The position numbers and the translations under genes are program-made. Below, piece by piece: positions 8,544 to 19,030 of a stretch of DNA of 50,929 nucleotides (position 1 is its first letter; each line of letters starts with the position of its first letter). Below the pieces are notes generated by a model. That model worked only from the letters and a program-made list of their open reading frames with translations, ran no database searches and was not told where the DNA came from. The stretch spans positions 1-50,929 of the forward strand of contig CAMLDY010000010.1 of NCBI GenBank assembly GCA_946478895.1. Direction: 5' to 3'. This DNA is from an uncultured Gemmatimonadota bacterium. GTDB lineage: Bacteria; Gemmatimonadota; Gemmatimonadetes; Gemmatimonadales; Gemmatimonadaceae.

Positions 8544-10470
8544 TCTCAGGCGCCGACTTGATCGTCGTCGCCATCGGCCTCGCCGCCGGTTGGGCCGGAA
8601 TCACCTTGCGGAACTGCGCGGTGAAGTACGCCTTCACATTGTCGGGCCTCGCCAACAGAGTGGCGTTGCGGGCACGGATGATCTCATCTTCGGTGTATAG
8701 CGCGATCAGGTCCTGCACCCACGGCAGCGTGATGCCCGGGTCGAGCGGCCGCAGCGAACGCAAGACTGCGACGTCCAACCCGATCTCACCCGCTTGCGGG
8801 TAGCGCTCCGCGCCTTCGCGCCCCTGCATCACTGACGGACGCGGGAAGCGCACGAAAATCGGCTGCGTGAAATGTGGATGGCGAATCATCAACTGCCCTT
8901 TCTCCAACGTGGCGAGCTTGGTCCTGGTCGCCGGACTCAGCACCGTGTACCCCGGCGTGGACAGCTCGTCGGCGTCCATCCGGCCGAACAGAGCGGTGCC
9001 GGAATTTCCGACCACCCGCCGGTGCACCTGCGACCGGAACTGCTGCGCGCTGAACAGAACGAGGCCCAGATAGCGGCCCCGCTCCGCGATGTCGAGCAGC
9101 ATTTTTCTGACGTAAGTGTCGGCCCCATCACCCGGCGCATACTTGTTGAGCTCGTCGACGAAGACGACGAGGTGCTTGACGCCGAGGTCCCGACGTTCCA
9201 GGTGCTCCCGGAGCTTGGAAACGATGCGAGCGAAGATGAGGTCCTGCGCATCTTCCTCGAGGTTCGCGACGTCGACTACATACACCGTGCGGTCGGCAAA
9301 GCTCCCAAACGGAAGATCGCTCACCGCTCCCGAATCGGTGACCAGCCCGGCGCAGCGGGTCGAGATGTTCGAGAGCCGGTTCCTGACCTTGCGGATCGTC
9401 GCCACATGGTGGGTGCGCCAGCTCTCGCCGTCCTTCTTCTCCATGCCCTGCAGCACATCCCTGAACCACGCCTCGAGGTCCGCGAATGATTGAACCCGAT
9501 GCTTCCTGGACAGCAGCGGATCGCTGAACTCCTTGTCGATCACGTTCTGGGTGATGAAATCGATCAGCGCGTCGGCTTTCGCGTCCACGTCATCCTTGTT
9601 GAGCAGCACTTCGGCGAACTGCAGCACCTCGCGCAATCCCCAGGTGAGCGGCACGACGTTGTCGAGCAGCGCCTCATTGTTGCGGAAGGTGTTGAGCGAG
9701 AGCCCCTTCGCCGTGTATGGCGCGAAGTACTGCACATTCTCGAAAGGCTTCGGATCGACCCGGAGCTTCTCGTACAGAGTCTTGTCGTTGTCTTCAATGC
9801 GACCCGGCTTGTCCAGATAACAGAGGTCGGGGCCCTTCACATTGAAGCAGACCGCCGCGATCGAGCCCTTCTCTTCGGGGAAGTGGGTGAACAGCGAAGA
9901 CAGCAGCCACTCGACCGCACTTGTCTTCGTAGCGAGTCCGGATACGCCGGTGATGTTGAGGTGCGCCGCCTCGGGCCCAAGCAGAAAATCGGCATCCAGA
10001 TAGATCACGGCGTCGGTGCCGCCGGCGCGATACACGCCAACCGGAATCCCGGTCGCCGCTCCTTCCTTGAGGTAGCTGTCCATCCTGAGGGCGACCTGCA
10101 CGTCCTGCTCTTCGGCGAGAAAGACCTGCCCCATGGGCACCGGCTGCAGCGGCTCCTCAGGGATCTGGCGCAGCACCGCGGCCGTGTACAACCTGATTTC
10201 CGCGCGCTCGGTCGCCGCGTAGCCCGCCGTAGTCGGCAACCCATCGTGGCCGAGTACGTCGTGCATCGGCGATTGGAGATCGGTGTAGCTGAATCCCTCG
10301 ACGATAATGCCATAGATGTGCGGAATCTGGCCGTCGATCGGCCGCGCCCCGTCGACCCGAACGATGGTTCCAATTCCGACCGGCGAGTCGATCGCGGTCC
10401 AGAAATGGAATTCGTGCGGAGTGTTGGGCTTTCGCTCCGTAGCGACGACCCGCCCCAGTGCCTCGCTCAT
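8524..10470 (-). CDS. herA: HerA-like hexameric ATPase/DNA translocase
   Basis: Protein of 648 aa with an N-terminal beta-barrel-like HerA (HAS-barrel type) region and a DUF87/FtsK-like RecA core. HerA forms a ring that translocates DNA and drives the NurA nuclease during end resection. The Walker A region is GVSGLATKTS (175-184), where the usual Gly before Lys is Thr. Walker B is LVVFVDEL (434-441). A segment with ERGRYLGLVLFSAQQ (463-477) matches the sensor/arginine-finger region of HerA proteins. The ATG overlaps the nurA stop (ATGA). It sits directly between NurA and the Mre11/Rad50 genes, the classical partners. Confidence 0.85.
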   Translation of the reverse strand: MSEALGRVVATERKPNTPHEFHFWTAIDSPVGIGTIVRVDGARPIDGQIPHIYGIIVEGFSYTDLQSPMHDVLGHDGLPTTAGYAATERAEIRLYTAAVLRQIPEEPLQPVPMGQVFLAEEQDVQVALRMDSYLKEGAATGIPVGVYRAGGTDAVIYLDADFLLGPEAAHLNITGVSGLATKTSAVEWLLSSLFTHFPEEKGSIAAVCFNVKGPDLCYLDKPGRIEDNDKTLYEKLRVDPKPFENVQYFAPYTAKGLSLNTFRNNEALLDNVVPLTWGLREVLQFAEVLLNKDDVDAKADALIDFITQNVIDKEFSDPLLSRKHRVQSFADLEAWFRDVLQGMEKKDGESWRTHHVATIRKVRNRLSNISTRCAGLVTDSGAVSDLPFGSFADRTVYVVDVANLEEDAQDLIFARIVSKLREHLERRDLGVKHLVVFVDELNKYAPGDGADTYVRKMLLDIAERGRYLGLVLFSAQQFRSQVHRRVVGNSGTALFGRMDADELSTPGYTVLSPATRTKLATLEKGQLMIRHPHFTQPIFVRFPRPSVMQGREGAERYPQAGEIGLDVAVLRSLRPLDPGITLPWVQDLIALYTEDEIIRARNATLLARPDNVKAYFTAQFRKVIPAQPAARPMATTIKSAPENDPYGF

Positions 10471-11468
10471 GAAATCGCCCTCAGAAATTCCTCACAGTCG
10501 CGAATGCCGTACGACATCTTGTCCCACCGTCCGTCGGGCAACGCCAGCGGCGACGTCTCGGCAAGTACCCACCGCGAGATCTCGTCGGCGCGCTCGGCGG
10601 GACGATCGCACTCGGCGATTTCGACCCGCACCAATCCCCACAACGCGTCGTGGCCTTCGGCGCTTCGCTGCCGCAGGTACCAGCTGAGAACCGAGCTGCG
10701 CGAGCGGGGCGACACGCGAAACACCGACGACCGCTCGCCCTTCTTCAGGCCCATCACCAGCCGCAACGAATCCCCTTCGACGTAAAGCGTGCGGTGACTC
10801 TTGATGACACCAACCGCGCAGGTCGATGCCGCCACAGTCGGAGTCCTGCTGATCCCGCCGTCGATGAAGAGCGGCGACTCGCCAATCGCGCACCACGCCT
10901 CGGCGAGGCGATCCTCGAGCTCTTCACGCTGCTGATCGACGGCTCGCACGGCACGTTCGAGAAGCACCGCCGGATGTTGGCTCGGGTACTCGCCGTTTCG
11001 ATCGGCGGTCGAAGTGTCGATGACCCGCCACTGCGCCGCTGCAATGGCCGCGATCCCTTCCGCCGAAAGAGTCAGATATCGCAGCGGCAGATAGATCGCG
11101 CGCTCGACACGCGGCGGTTGGTGACCCCACGTCACCAGCCTCTTGTTCACCCGCACCCGCACCGCCGAGGAGATCGTGCCCAGCGCGATCGGCAAGCCGT
11201 CGAAGTGACCGATCACCTGAACCTTCTGGGTGCCATCCAGGAATGCGCCGAAGCCGGAAGACATGTCGCGGCCGACGCCGGGCACCTTGATGGCGCGGAC
11301 AGCGCTTCCTTCAACTATCTGCGCCGAGCGAAGGATGGGTGGATCGCTCGAGATCGGCGGCTCGGAGCCGGGGCCGCCTTCGATCGGGCTGAGACCGGGC
11401 AGCTTATCGACCAGCAGTCGAAGCGCGGCCCGGCTCGCCGCATCCGGACCAGAGTTGCTCACCAGCAT
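10467..11468 (-). CDS. nurA: NurA-domain nuclease
   Basis: Protein of 333 aa with a NurA (RNase H-like) nuclease domain, acting with HerA to resect DNA ends. Visible motifs: FLDGTQ (Asp78), FIDGGIS (Asp203) and GVIKSH (Lys223), in the order expected for the acidic metal-binding residues and the conserved Lys-Ser-His segment. The ATG at 11468 lies 4 bp after the stop of the RAM-domain gene and the stop overlaps the herA start, so it is firmly inside the operon. The first 60 residues are Pro/Gly-rich and less conserved-looking. Confidence 0.82.
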   Translation of the reverse strand: MLVSNSGPDAASRAALRLLVDKLPGLSPIEGGPGSEPPISSDPPILRSAQIVEGSAVRAIKVPGVGRDMSSGFGAFLDGTQKVQVIGHFDGLPIALGTISSAVRVRVNKRLVTWGHQPPRVERAIYLPLRYLTLSAEGIAAIAAAQWRVIDTSTADRNGEYPSQHPAVLLERAVRAVDQQREELEDRLAEAWCAIGESPLFIDGGISRTPTVAASTCAVGVIKSHRTLYVEGDSLRLVMGLKKGERSSVFRVSPRSRSSVLSWYLRQRSAEGHDALWGLVRVEIAECDRPAERADEISRWVLAETSPLALPDGRWDKMSYGIRDCEEFLRAIS

Positions 11469-11472
11469 CGCA

Positions 11473-11751
11473 CTACTCGAGGCCGATGTCCCAGGCCTGC
11501 TCGAGATCTTTTTTCGAGTACGCTCTGAATGCAGTGAGAGTATGGGTCGACTTGATTCCCGGAACCACGGTCACTTCCTCGGTCACGATTCGGGCGATTG
11601 CCTCGTGCTCGGAGACCTCGATCATGGCCACCAGATCCCACTCGCCCGAAACGGAAAAGACCTGCGAGACTCCATCGATCCCCGCCAGCTTCGTCGCGCA
11701 CTCCGCGATTCGCTGCGGCTCGGCCTTGATCAGTACGATGGCGGTAATCAT
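11473..11751 (-). CDS. Stand-alone Lrp/AsnC ligand-binding (RAM) domain protein
   Basis: Protein of 92 aa consisting only of the C-terminal RAM/ligand-binding domain of Lrp/AsnC regulators (MITAIVLIKAEPQRI, VFSVSGEWDLVAMIEV, GIKSTHTLTAFRAY). It has no helix-turn-helix. Such domains form dimers or octamers and bind amino acids or similar effectors. The frame extends upstream to 11943, but that stretch is not Lrp-like and overlaps the divergent gene, so the ATG at 11751 is preferred. It is the first gene of the NurA-HerA-Mre11-Rad50 operon, 4 bp from nurA. What it senses there is unknown. Confidence 0.82.
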   Translation of the reverse strand: MITAIVLIKAEPQRIAECATKLAGIDGVSQVFSVSGEWDLVAMIEVSEHEAIARIVTEEVTVVPGIKSTHTLTAFRAYSKKDLEQAWDIGLE

Positions 11752-11862
11752 GGGTGCCCCAAGGCTGCTATCTTTGGTGAGCGGCGGTGCCGCGTGGCGG
11801 CGAGACATATAACGATACCGGCGTGGCGCACCATACGCCACGTTGCAAAATAGAGGTCGAGG
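11752..11862. promoter_or_regulatory. Divergent promoter region with repeated CGTGGCG sites
   Basis: This 111-bp gap separates the repair operon (minus) from the degenerate DEAD-box gene (plus) and must hold both promoters. CGTGGCG occurs directly at 11793-11799 and 11822-11828, and inverted (CGCCACG) at 11836-11842. The last two form a perfect 7-bp inverted repeat with a 7-base spacer. This could be an operator or a 5'-UTR hairpin of the plus-strand gene. AGAGG about 7-12 bases before 11863 is a likely ribosome-binding site. A -10-like TATAAC is at 11808-11813, without a clear -35. Confidence 0.4.
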
Positions 11863-13467
11863 ATGCCGGAATTGGAGGAAGCAGGAGAGCGCGCCACCGG
11901 GCAGGTCACGCGCAGTCAGAACGTCGTCTACACCCTGCCGCACGCCACCGAATCGATCAGGGAATTTCTGACGCCGGCGCTGGGGCGCATCGATCCGAGC
12001 GCCGGTGGCACCCAGGTCCTCGTCGTCACCCGTGACGCCGAAACGGCTCTCACCATCTCCGAGACGGTGCTACGCTTTTCCGGACCGGCCGCAATCGAGG
12101 TCGTTCCCGTCACCAGCGCGAGCCGCGCCGGCCGGATCTTCAGGAGCAGGCCCGTTCTCGCCGTGGCCGGAACCCCGACCGAGCTCCAGGCACTAGTAGC
12201 TGCGTCGCTGCTAAAGGTCGACACCGTGCGCTCGATCGTGATCGCGTGGGCCGATGATGTCCTCGGCGAGGACGCGGCGAGCGTTCGCGCCCTCGAGGGT
12301 TTGCTCGGCGAGCTTCCCGACGCCAGCCGGGTCATCGTCGCGCGAAAGATGACGCCCGCTGTCGAAGATTTCGTCGAGCGCTACGCCCGGCGCGCCCGCC
12401 GCGCTGGGGTCGCCGAAACCGAGCTCCCCCAACTCCCCGTTGATTACGAGCTGCCGATCATTCGTTACGTGACCGTGGGAAGCGCGGCACGCGGCAGCGC
12501 GCTGCGAAAGCTTCTCGATGAGCTCGATCCACCGTCGGCGCTCATCATCGCGCGAGATGCAGCGGCCGCCGATCAGGCGACCGGGGTGCTGCGTACACTC
12601 GGCTATCACGAGGACGACAAGTCCATAAACGTCACCCGGGGCGACGTCGGGACAGCGCCAGCGCACACAGTGATTTTCTACCAACCGCCGGTACTTCCCG
12701 CCGAGCTGCTGAACGTCGCGCAGGTGAAGCCGGTGCAGATCGTCGCGCTGGCGGCGCCAGGCGAGGTCGCGTGGCTTCGCGAGCTGGCGAGCGGCAGGCT
12801 GACACCGCTTAATCTCCACGGGCCGGAGCGGCGCGCGCACGATCGCGAAGAGGCGGTGCGCGAAGAGCTTCGCGCCGTGCTCGCGCGTGGAGTTCCAGCC
12901 CGCGAGGTGATCTCGCTGGAGCCGTTGCTCCAGGAATTCGATGGCGCGGAGCTCGCCGCGGCGGCGCTCAATCTCCTCGAGCGCGAGCGCGCCCAGCGGC
13001 GCGCGGCGGAGATCAATCAGCCGGCTGTGGCGCGTGCCCGGCCCGACGGTGATCGACCGCGAGCCGCGAGCGGCGCGATGACCAGGTTGTTCATGACCGT
13101 CGGCACACGCGACGGAGTAAAGGTCGGCGACATCATGGGCAGCATCGCGGGCGAAGGCGGAATACCGGGCGACAAAGTCGGCAAGATCGATTTGCGCGAG
13201 AGCCACACGCTCGTTGAGATCGCCGCCGAGGAAGCCCCGGGGGTGATCTCGCGACTCAACGGCGCGAACATCAAGGGGAGACGCGTGGTTGTCCGCGCCG
13301 AGCGGGATCGGGACGAGCGCGAGCGCGCTGCCGGTCCGCGCGGCAGACCCGGCCGAGACGCCGAGGCCGACCGTGCGCGCTCACCCCGCAAAGGCGGGCG
13401 CCCCGGGTTCTTGGAAAGGCCGCGCGGGGGCGACCGCCCACCACGTAAGAATCGCGATCGGTCGTGA
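11863..13467 (+). CDS. Degenerate DEAD-box helicase-like protein with DbpA-type RNA-binding domain
   Basis: Protein of 534 aa. Residues 20-320 follow the order of a DEAD-box core, but every catalytic motif is altered. Motif I is TLPHATES (24-31) instead of a GKT P-loop, and motif Ia is [11 protein letters not shown]. Motif Ib is AGTPTEL, and motif II is AWADD (128-132) instead of DEAD. Motif III is ARKMTP instead of SAT, and the HRIGRTGR motif VI is gone ([16 protein letters not shown]). Residues 408-480 form a DbpA-like RNA-binding domain ([16 protein letters not shown]), followed by a very basic Arg/Gly-rich tail. It is probably an ATPase-dead RNA-binding protein, perhaps acting on ribosomal RNA (inference). 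The tdk start overlaps its stop as GTGA. Confidence 0.75.
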   Translation: MPELEEAGERATGQVTRSQNVVYTLPHATESIREFLTPALGRIDPSAGGTQVLVVTRDAETALTISETVLRFSGPAAIEVVPVTSASRAGRIFRSRPVLAVAGTPTELQALVAASLLKVDTVRSIVIAWADDVLGEDAASVRALEGLLGELPDASRVIVARKMTPAVEDFVERYARRARRAGVAETELPQLPVDYELPIIRYVTVGSAARGSALRKLLDELDPPSALIIARDAAAADQATGVLRTLGYHEDDKSINVTRGDVGTAPAHTVIFYQPPVLPAELLNVAQVKPVQIVALAAPGEVAWLRELASGRLTPLNLHGPERRAHDREEAVREELRAVLARGVPAREVISLEPLLQEFDGAELAAAALNLLERERAQRRAAEINQPAVARARPDGDRPRAASGAMTRLFMTVGTRDGVKVGDIMGSIAGEGGIPGDKVGKIDLRESHTLVEIAAEEAPGVISRLNGANIKGRRVVVRAERDRDERERAAGPRGRPGRDAEADRARSPRKGGRPGFLERPRGGDRPPRKNRDRS

Positions 13468-14084
13468 GTGGGCCGAGCGGACCCTTCCACCAGACGGGTG
13501 GATGGATCGAGGTCATTGCGGGCGTCATGTTCAGCGGCAAAAGCGAGGAGCTCATACGCCGCGTTCGCCGCGCGATCATCGCACGCAAGCGGGTTCAGGT
13601 CTTCAAGTCTCACCTGGACGCCCGCTACGCCGGCATTTACGCTATCTCGAGCCACGACGGCCGCACCGTCCAGGCGATTCCCGCCGATTCCGCGGCGCAA
13701 ATCGGCCAGCAGATCGACCCGACCGCCCACGTAATCGCGATAGACGAGGCCCAGTTCATGGATGAGGGCATCGTGCCCCTGGTGACATCCCTGGCCGCCC
13801 GCGGCAGACGCGTAATTCTGGCGGGTACCGACACCGATTTCCGCGGAGAGCCGTTCGGGCCGATGCCCGAACTAATGGCTATAGCCGAAGTTGTCGACAA
13901 GCTGCACGCGATTTGCGTTCTGTGCGGGGGCCCCGCCAGCCGCAATCAACGGCTGATTGGAGGCCGGCCCGCGCCGTACAACTCGCCCCAGATCATGGTT
14001 GGCGGCACGGAGTCGTACGAGGCGCGCTGCAGGATGTGTCACACGGTTCCGGCGGGCGACGCGGCCCAGGTTCCGCTGCTCTAG
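13464..14084 (+). CDS. tdk: Thymidine kinase (type II, zinc-containing)
   Basis: ATP:thymidine 5'-phosphotransferase (EC 2.7.1.21) of 206 aa, which salvages thymidine to dTMP. The P-loop is [11 protein letters not shown] (20-30) and the Walker-B-type motif is [10 protein letters not shown] (92-101). The structural zinc site uses Cys151/Cys154 (CVLC) and Cys189/Cys192 (CRMC). The start is GTG at 13464, overlapping the upstream stop. All hallmark residues are intact. Confidence 0.95.
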   Translation: MSGPSGPFHQTGGWIEVIAGVMFSGKSEELIRRVRRAIIARKRVQVFKSHLDARYAGIYAISSHDGRTVQAIPADSAAQIGQQIDPTAHVIAIDEAQFMDEGIVPLVTSLAARGRRVILAGTDTDFRGEPFGPMPELMAIAEVVDKLHAICVLCGGPASRNQRLIGGRPAPYNSPQIMVGGTESYEARCRMCHTVPAGDAAQVPLL

Positions 14085-14210
14085 TAGCTAAGGGTTTTTG
14101 CTGCTGAGTTAGTCCACGCTCAACAAACCAGCTGTTTATGCGTGACAGAGATGGGATTCGTTCCTATTATGCCGCGCACGGCGGCTGACCTCACCTCAAT
14201 CCAGTGACAG
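14085..14210 (+). promoter_or_regulatory. Likely sigma-70-type promoter for coaE
   Basis: In the 126-bp gap after tdk, GTGACA (14142-14147) and TATTAT (14165-14170) are separated by exactly 17 bases, close to the consensus TTGACA-N17-TATAAT. The coaE ATG follows at 14211, about 40 bases from the -10. No terminator hairpin with a T-run is visible after tdk. Confidence 0.5.
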
Positions 14211-14840
14211 ATGCTCCTCATCGGACTGACAGGAAATATCGCCAGCGGGAAATCAGAGGTCGCCAGGATGCTTGGCGAGCGCGGCGCGACAGTGATTGAC
14301 GCCGACGTGCTTTCGCGTGAGGCGGTCGAGCCCGATACCCAGGCCCTCAAGGACATCGTCAAGCGTTGGGGCAAGGACATTCTCAAGCCCGACGGCAGTC
14401 TCGATCGAAAGGCGTTGCGTCGGATCGTCTTCGCCGATCAGAACGAGCTCGATGCCCTGAACAGGATCGTCCACCCCGGGGTCATGCGCCTGCGTGATCG
14501 CGAGATTGCGCGCGCGAGAGAGCGCGGCGATGCGATCGTCGTCTGCGTCATCCCGCTGCTCTTCGAGCGCAACCTGGTCGAGGAGTACGACGCCATCGTC
14601 CTGGTGGATGCGCCCCGTCCGTTGCGACTCGAGCGACTGGTCGCCACGCGAGGTCTCGACGAGACCGAAGCGATGAACATGATCGCCGCCCAGATGCCCG
14701 CCGAGCTGAAGAGAGCGCGCGCGGATTACTGCATTGACAACGACGGATCGATCGAGGATCTGGAGCGCGAGGTCGACGCGCTCTGGAGCTCCCTTCAGCG
14801 CGATGAGGCGGGCTTAGAGACTGCAGTTCGCGTTTCTTGA
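14211..14840 (+). CDS. coaE: Dephospho-CoA kinase
   Basis: Last enzyme of coenzyme A synthesis (EC 2.7.1.24), 209 aa, phosphorylating the 3'-hydroxyl of dephospho-CoA with ATP. The P-loop GNIASGKS (8-15) is followed by VIDADVLSREAV, the family's substrate-binding segment. HPGVMRLRDRE and IPLLFERNLVEEYD are further CoaE signatures. Length is normal. A plausible own promoter lies just upstream. Confidence 0.95.
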   Translation: MLLIGLTGNIASGKSEVARMLGERGATVIDADVLSREAVEPDTQALKDIVKRWGKDILKPDGSLDRKALRRIVFADQNELDALNRIVHPGVMRLRDREIARARERGDAIVVCVIPLLFERNLVEEYDAIVLVDAPRPLRLERLVATRGLDETEAMNMIAAQMPAELKRARADYCIDNDGSIEDLEREVDALWSSLQRDEAGLETAVRVS

Positions 14841-14902
14841 CTCCGTTTTGAGTCGACCATAGACTACGCGCCCTTGGTCGGGCCCACCTCAGCGGAGCAT
14901 CA

Positions 14903-15289
14903 GTGGCAAACGTCCCAGGCGATCTGCAGTACACCGAAGAGCACGAGTACGTCCGCAAGACAAAGGACGGCAACGTCGAAATCGGCATCACCGACTACGC
15001 GCAGGGTGAGCTCGGCGACGTCGTATATATCGAGCTCCCCAAAGTCGGCACCACCTTCGGCAAGCACGATGTGTTCGGGACCATCGAAGCGGTGAAGGCG
15101 GTGTCCGAGCTATTCGCGCCTGTGGCGGGCGAAGTCGTCGCAATCAATGACCGGCTGGACAAGGAGCCGGCGCTCGTGAACACCGATCCGTACGGGGCGG
15201 GGTGGATGATCCGGGTGAAGCCGTCGAATCCTTCTGAGATCGACGGGCTGCTTAAATCGGACGCCTACTCGAGGCATATAGGCGGATAG
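14903..15289 (+). CDS. gcvH: Glycine cleavage system H protein
   Basis: Lipoyl carrier of the glycine cleavage system, 128 aa. It shuttles the aminomethyl group from GcvP to GcvT and is reoxidised by lipoamide dehydrogenase. The lipoylated lysine is Lys65 in TIEAVKAVSEL, and the N-terminus YTEEHEYV and the segment GITDYAQGELGD are family hallmarks. The start is GTG at 14903 with GGAG in AGCGGAGCATCA upstream. It converges with gcvP across the repeat region rather than sharing an operon. No gcvT is in the window. Confidence 0.95.
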   Translation: MANVPGDLQYTEEHEYVRKTKDGNVEIGITDYAQGELGDVVYIELPKVGTTFGKHDVFGTIEAVKAVSELFAPVAGEVVAINDRLDKEPALVNTDPYGAGWMIRVKPSNPSEIDGLLKSDAYSRHIGG

Positions 15290-15306
15290 AACCGGTTAGG
15301 GCTTGT

Positions 15307-15458
15307 TTAACTGGTTGTGGGTTGAGGGTGGCACGGTTCCGGGTTACCGGTTAACGGCGCGTGGACCGGTCGTTTTGTTGCTCCGCTTGCTGGCCACACT
15401 GCGGTGTAGGCCGTGGAGCATCTTCCTCACCTGAATCGTTTGGCTCAGTAGCGACGCG
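15307..15458. repeat. Left arm of a ~150-bp inverted repeat
   Basis: This segment, from TTAACTGG to GCGACGCG, reappears inverted at 15924-16076 with only scattered mismatches. It holds a G/T-rich outer sequence (GGTTGTGGGTTGAGGGTGGC) and the last ~110 bp of the four-helix-bundle gene. The arms enclose the 5' part of that gene and its promoter region. Confidence 0.85.
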
Positions 15459-15739
15459 AACTCGTTGGGTTCGAGAACATCTACGTCGCGGGCCAACACC
15501 AGGTGATACTCCAGCTCGTTGGCAGAATTGAGAGCGATCCGGATGAATCGCCCGAATTCGGCTCCGCTTCTTTGGCCCACGCCTTCCACGATGTTTGCGG
15601 GGACTGACATCGCCGCTCTTATCAGCTGACTACGTAGGGAGACGTGGTCGGAGCCGCGAATCTTTTTTGCGGCGCTGTGAACGTTGAGTACGAGGGCATG
15701 GCTCTTTCGCCAAACTTCGAGTTTCCGAAAATTGCTCAC
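15344..15739 (-). CDS. Four-helix-bundle protein (23S rRNA intervening-sequence / Avd-like family)
   Basis: Protein of 131 aa that fits the family encoded in 23S rRNA intervening sequences and related to the Avd accessory protein of diversity-generating retroelements. Diagnostic segments are FRKLEVWRKSHALVLNVHSA, SLRSQLIRAAMSVPANIVEG and FIRIALNSANELEYHL; the fold is four helices forming a pentamer in characterised members. The start is GTG at 15739. There is no rRNA gene or reverse transcriptase nearby. The gene sits in a repeat cassette between gcvH and gcvP, with a broken second copy of its 3' end at 15925-16032. Molecular function is unknown; the context suggests it belongs to a small mobile or duplicating element. 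Confidence 0.85.
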   Translation of the reverse strand: MSNFRKLEVWRKSHALVLNVHSAAKKIRGSDHVSLRSQLIRAAMSVPANIVEGVGQRSGAEFGRFIRIALNSANELEYHLVLARDVDVLEPNEFASLLSQTIQVRKMLHGLHRSVASKRSNKTTGPRAVNR

Positions 15740-15839
15740 ACGCCACTGTACTTCCGGGCATCAGCGATTTCATCATCCTTCTGCTTCTGACCGGTGCACA
15801 GTCTTCCGCTTCGATATAACGAACGGTAGATCCCGCCAC
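15740..15839. other. Upstream region of the four-helix-bundle gene
   Basis: Single-copy 100-bp stretch between the four-helix gene start and the first direct repeat. It presumably contains the gene's promoter on minus. I see no clear -35/-10 pair. Confidence 0.4.
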
Positions 15840-15925
15840 TAACCGGCAACCAGGAACCGTGCCACCCTCAACCCACAACCAGTTAAACCAGATCGCCAGT
15901 AGGAACTAAGTCCTCTCTGCCTCCG
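15840..15925. repeat. Direct repeat copy 1 (86 bp) including a copy of the gcvP 3' end
   Basis: Matches 16030-16115 with about five mismatches. The repeat runs from TAACCGGCAAC to CTGCCTCCG. It contains the inverted form of the outer repeat plus a duplicated gcvP stop and its last six or so codons. The two copies start 190 bp apart, which indicates a tandem duplication at the gcvP terminus. Confidence 0.85.
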
Positions 15926-16076
15926 CATCGCCATTGAGCCAAACGATTCAGGTGAGGAAAATGCTCCACGGCCTACACCGCAGTGTGGCCAGCAAGCGGA
16001 GCAACAAAACGACCGGTCAACCCGGCCGTTAACCGGCAACCCGGAACCGTGCCGCCCTCAACCCACAACCAGTTAA
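15924..16076. repeat. Right arm of the ~150-bp inverted repeat
   Basis: Inverted counterpart of 15307-15458. Its inner end abuts the duplicated gcvP tail at about 15925 and its outer end runs into the real gcvP 3' flank. Confidence 0.85.
15925..16032 (+). pseudogene. Truncated 3' fragment of a second four-helix-bundle gene
   Basis: Plus-strand translation reads SQTIQVRKMLHGLHRSVASK followed by RSNKTTG, identical to the C-terminus of the neighbouring gene (minus strand) before diverging to QPGR and a stop at 16030-16032. The first ~95 codons are missing, and the sequence before the fragment is the duplicated gcvP tail. It is a relic of a second insertion or an inverted duplication. Confidence 0.8.
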
Positions 16077-16095
16077 TCCAGATCGCCAGTCGGAA

Positions 16096-16115
<20 letters not shown>
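16030..16115. repeat. Direct repeat copy 2 (86 bp) overlapping the true gcvP 3' end
   Basis: Second copy of the repeat at 15840-15925. It begins at the stop codon of the truncated four-helix fragment and ends inside gcvP, whose stop is at 16096-16098. Confidence 0.85.
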
Positions 16116-19008
<2,893 letters not shown>

Positions 19009-19030
19009 AGGAGTGACAATTTAACACTCT

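Noticed and set aside
14841..14902. Glycine riboswitch upstream of gcvH
   Set aside because: The gap is only 62 bp and lacks the tandem aptamer cores; the gcvP side has only 22 bp.
15290..16095. CRISPR array considered for the repeat region between gcvH and gcvP
   Set aside because: Repeats are two or three long direct/inverted copies with coding content, not short regularly spaced repeats.
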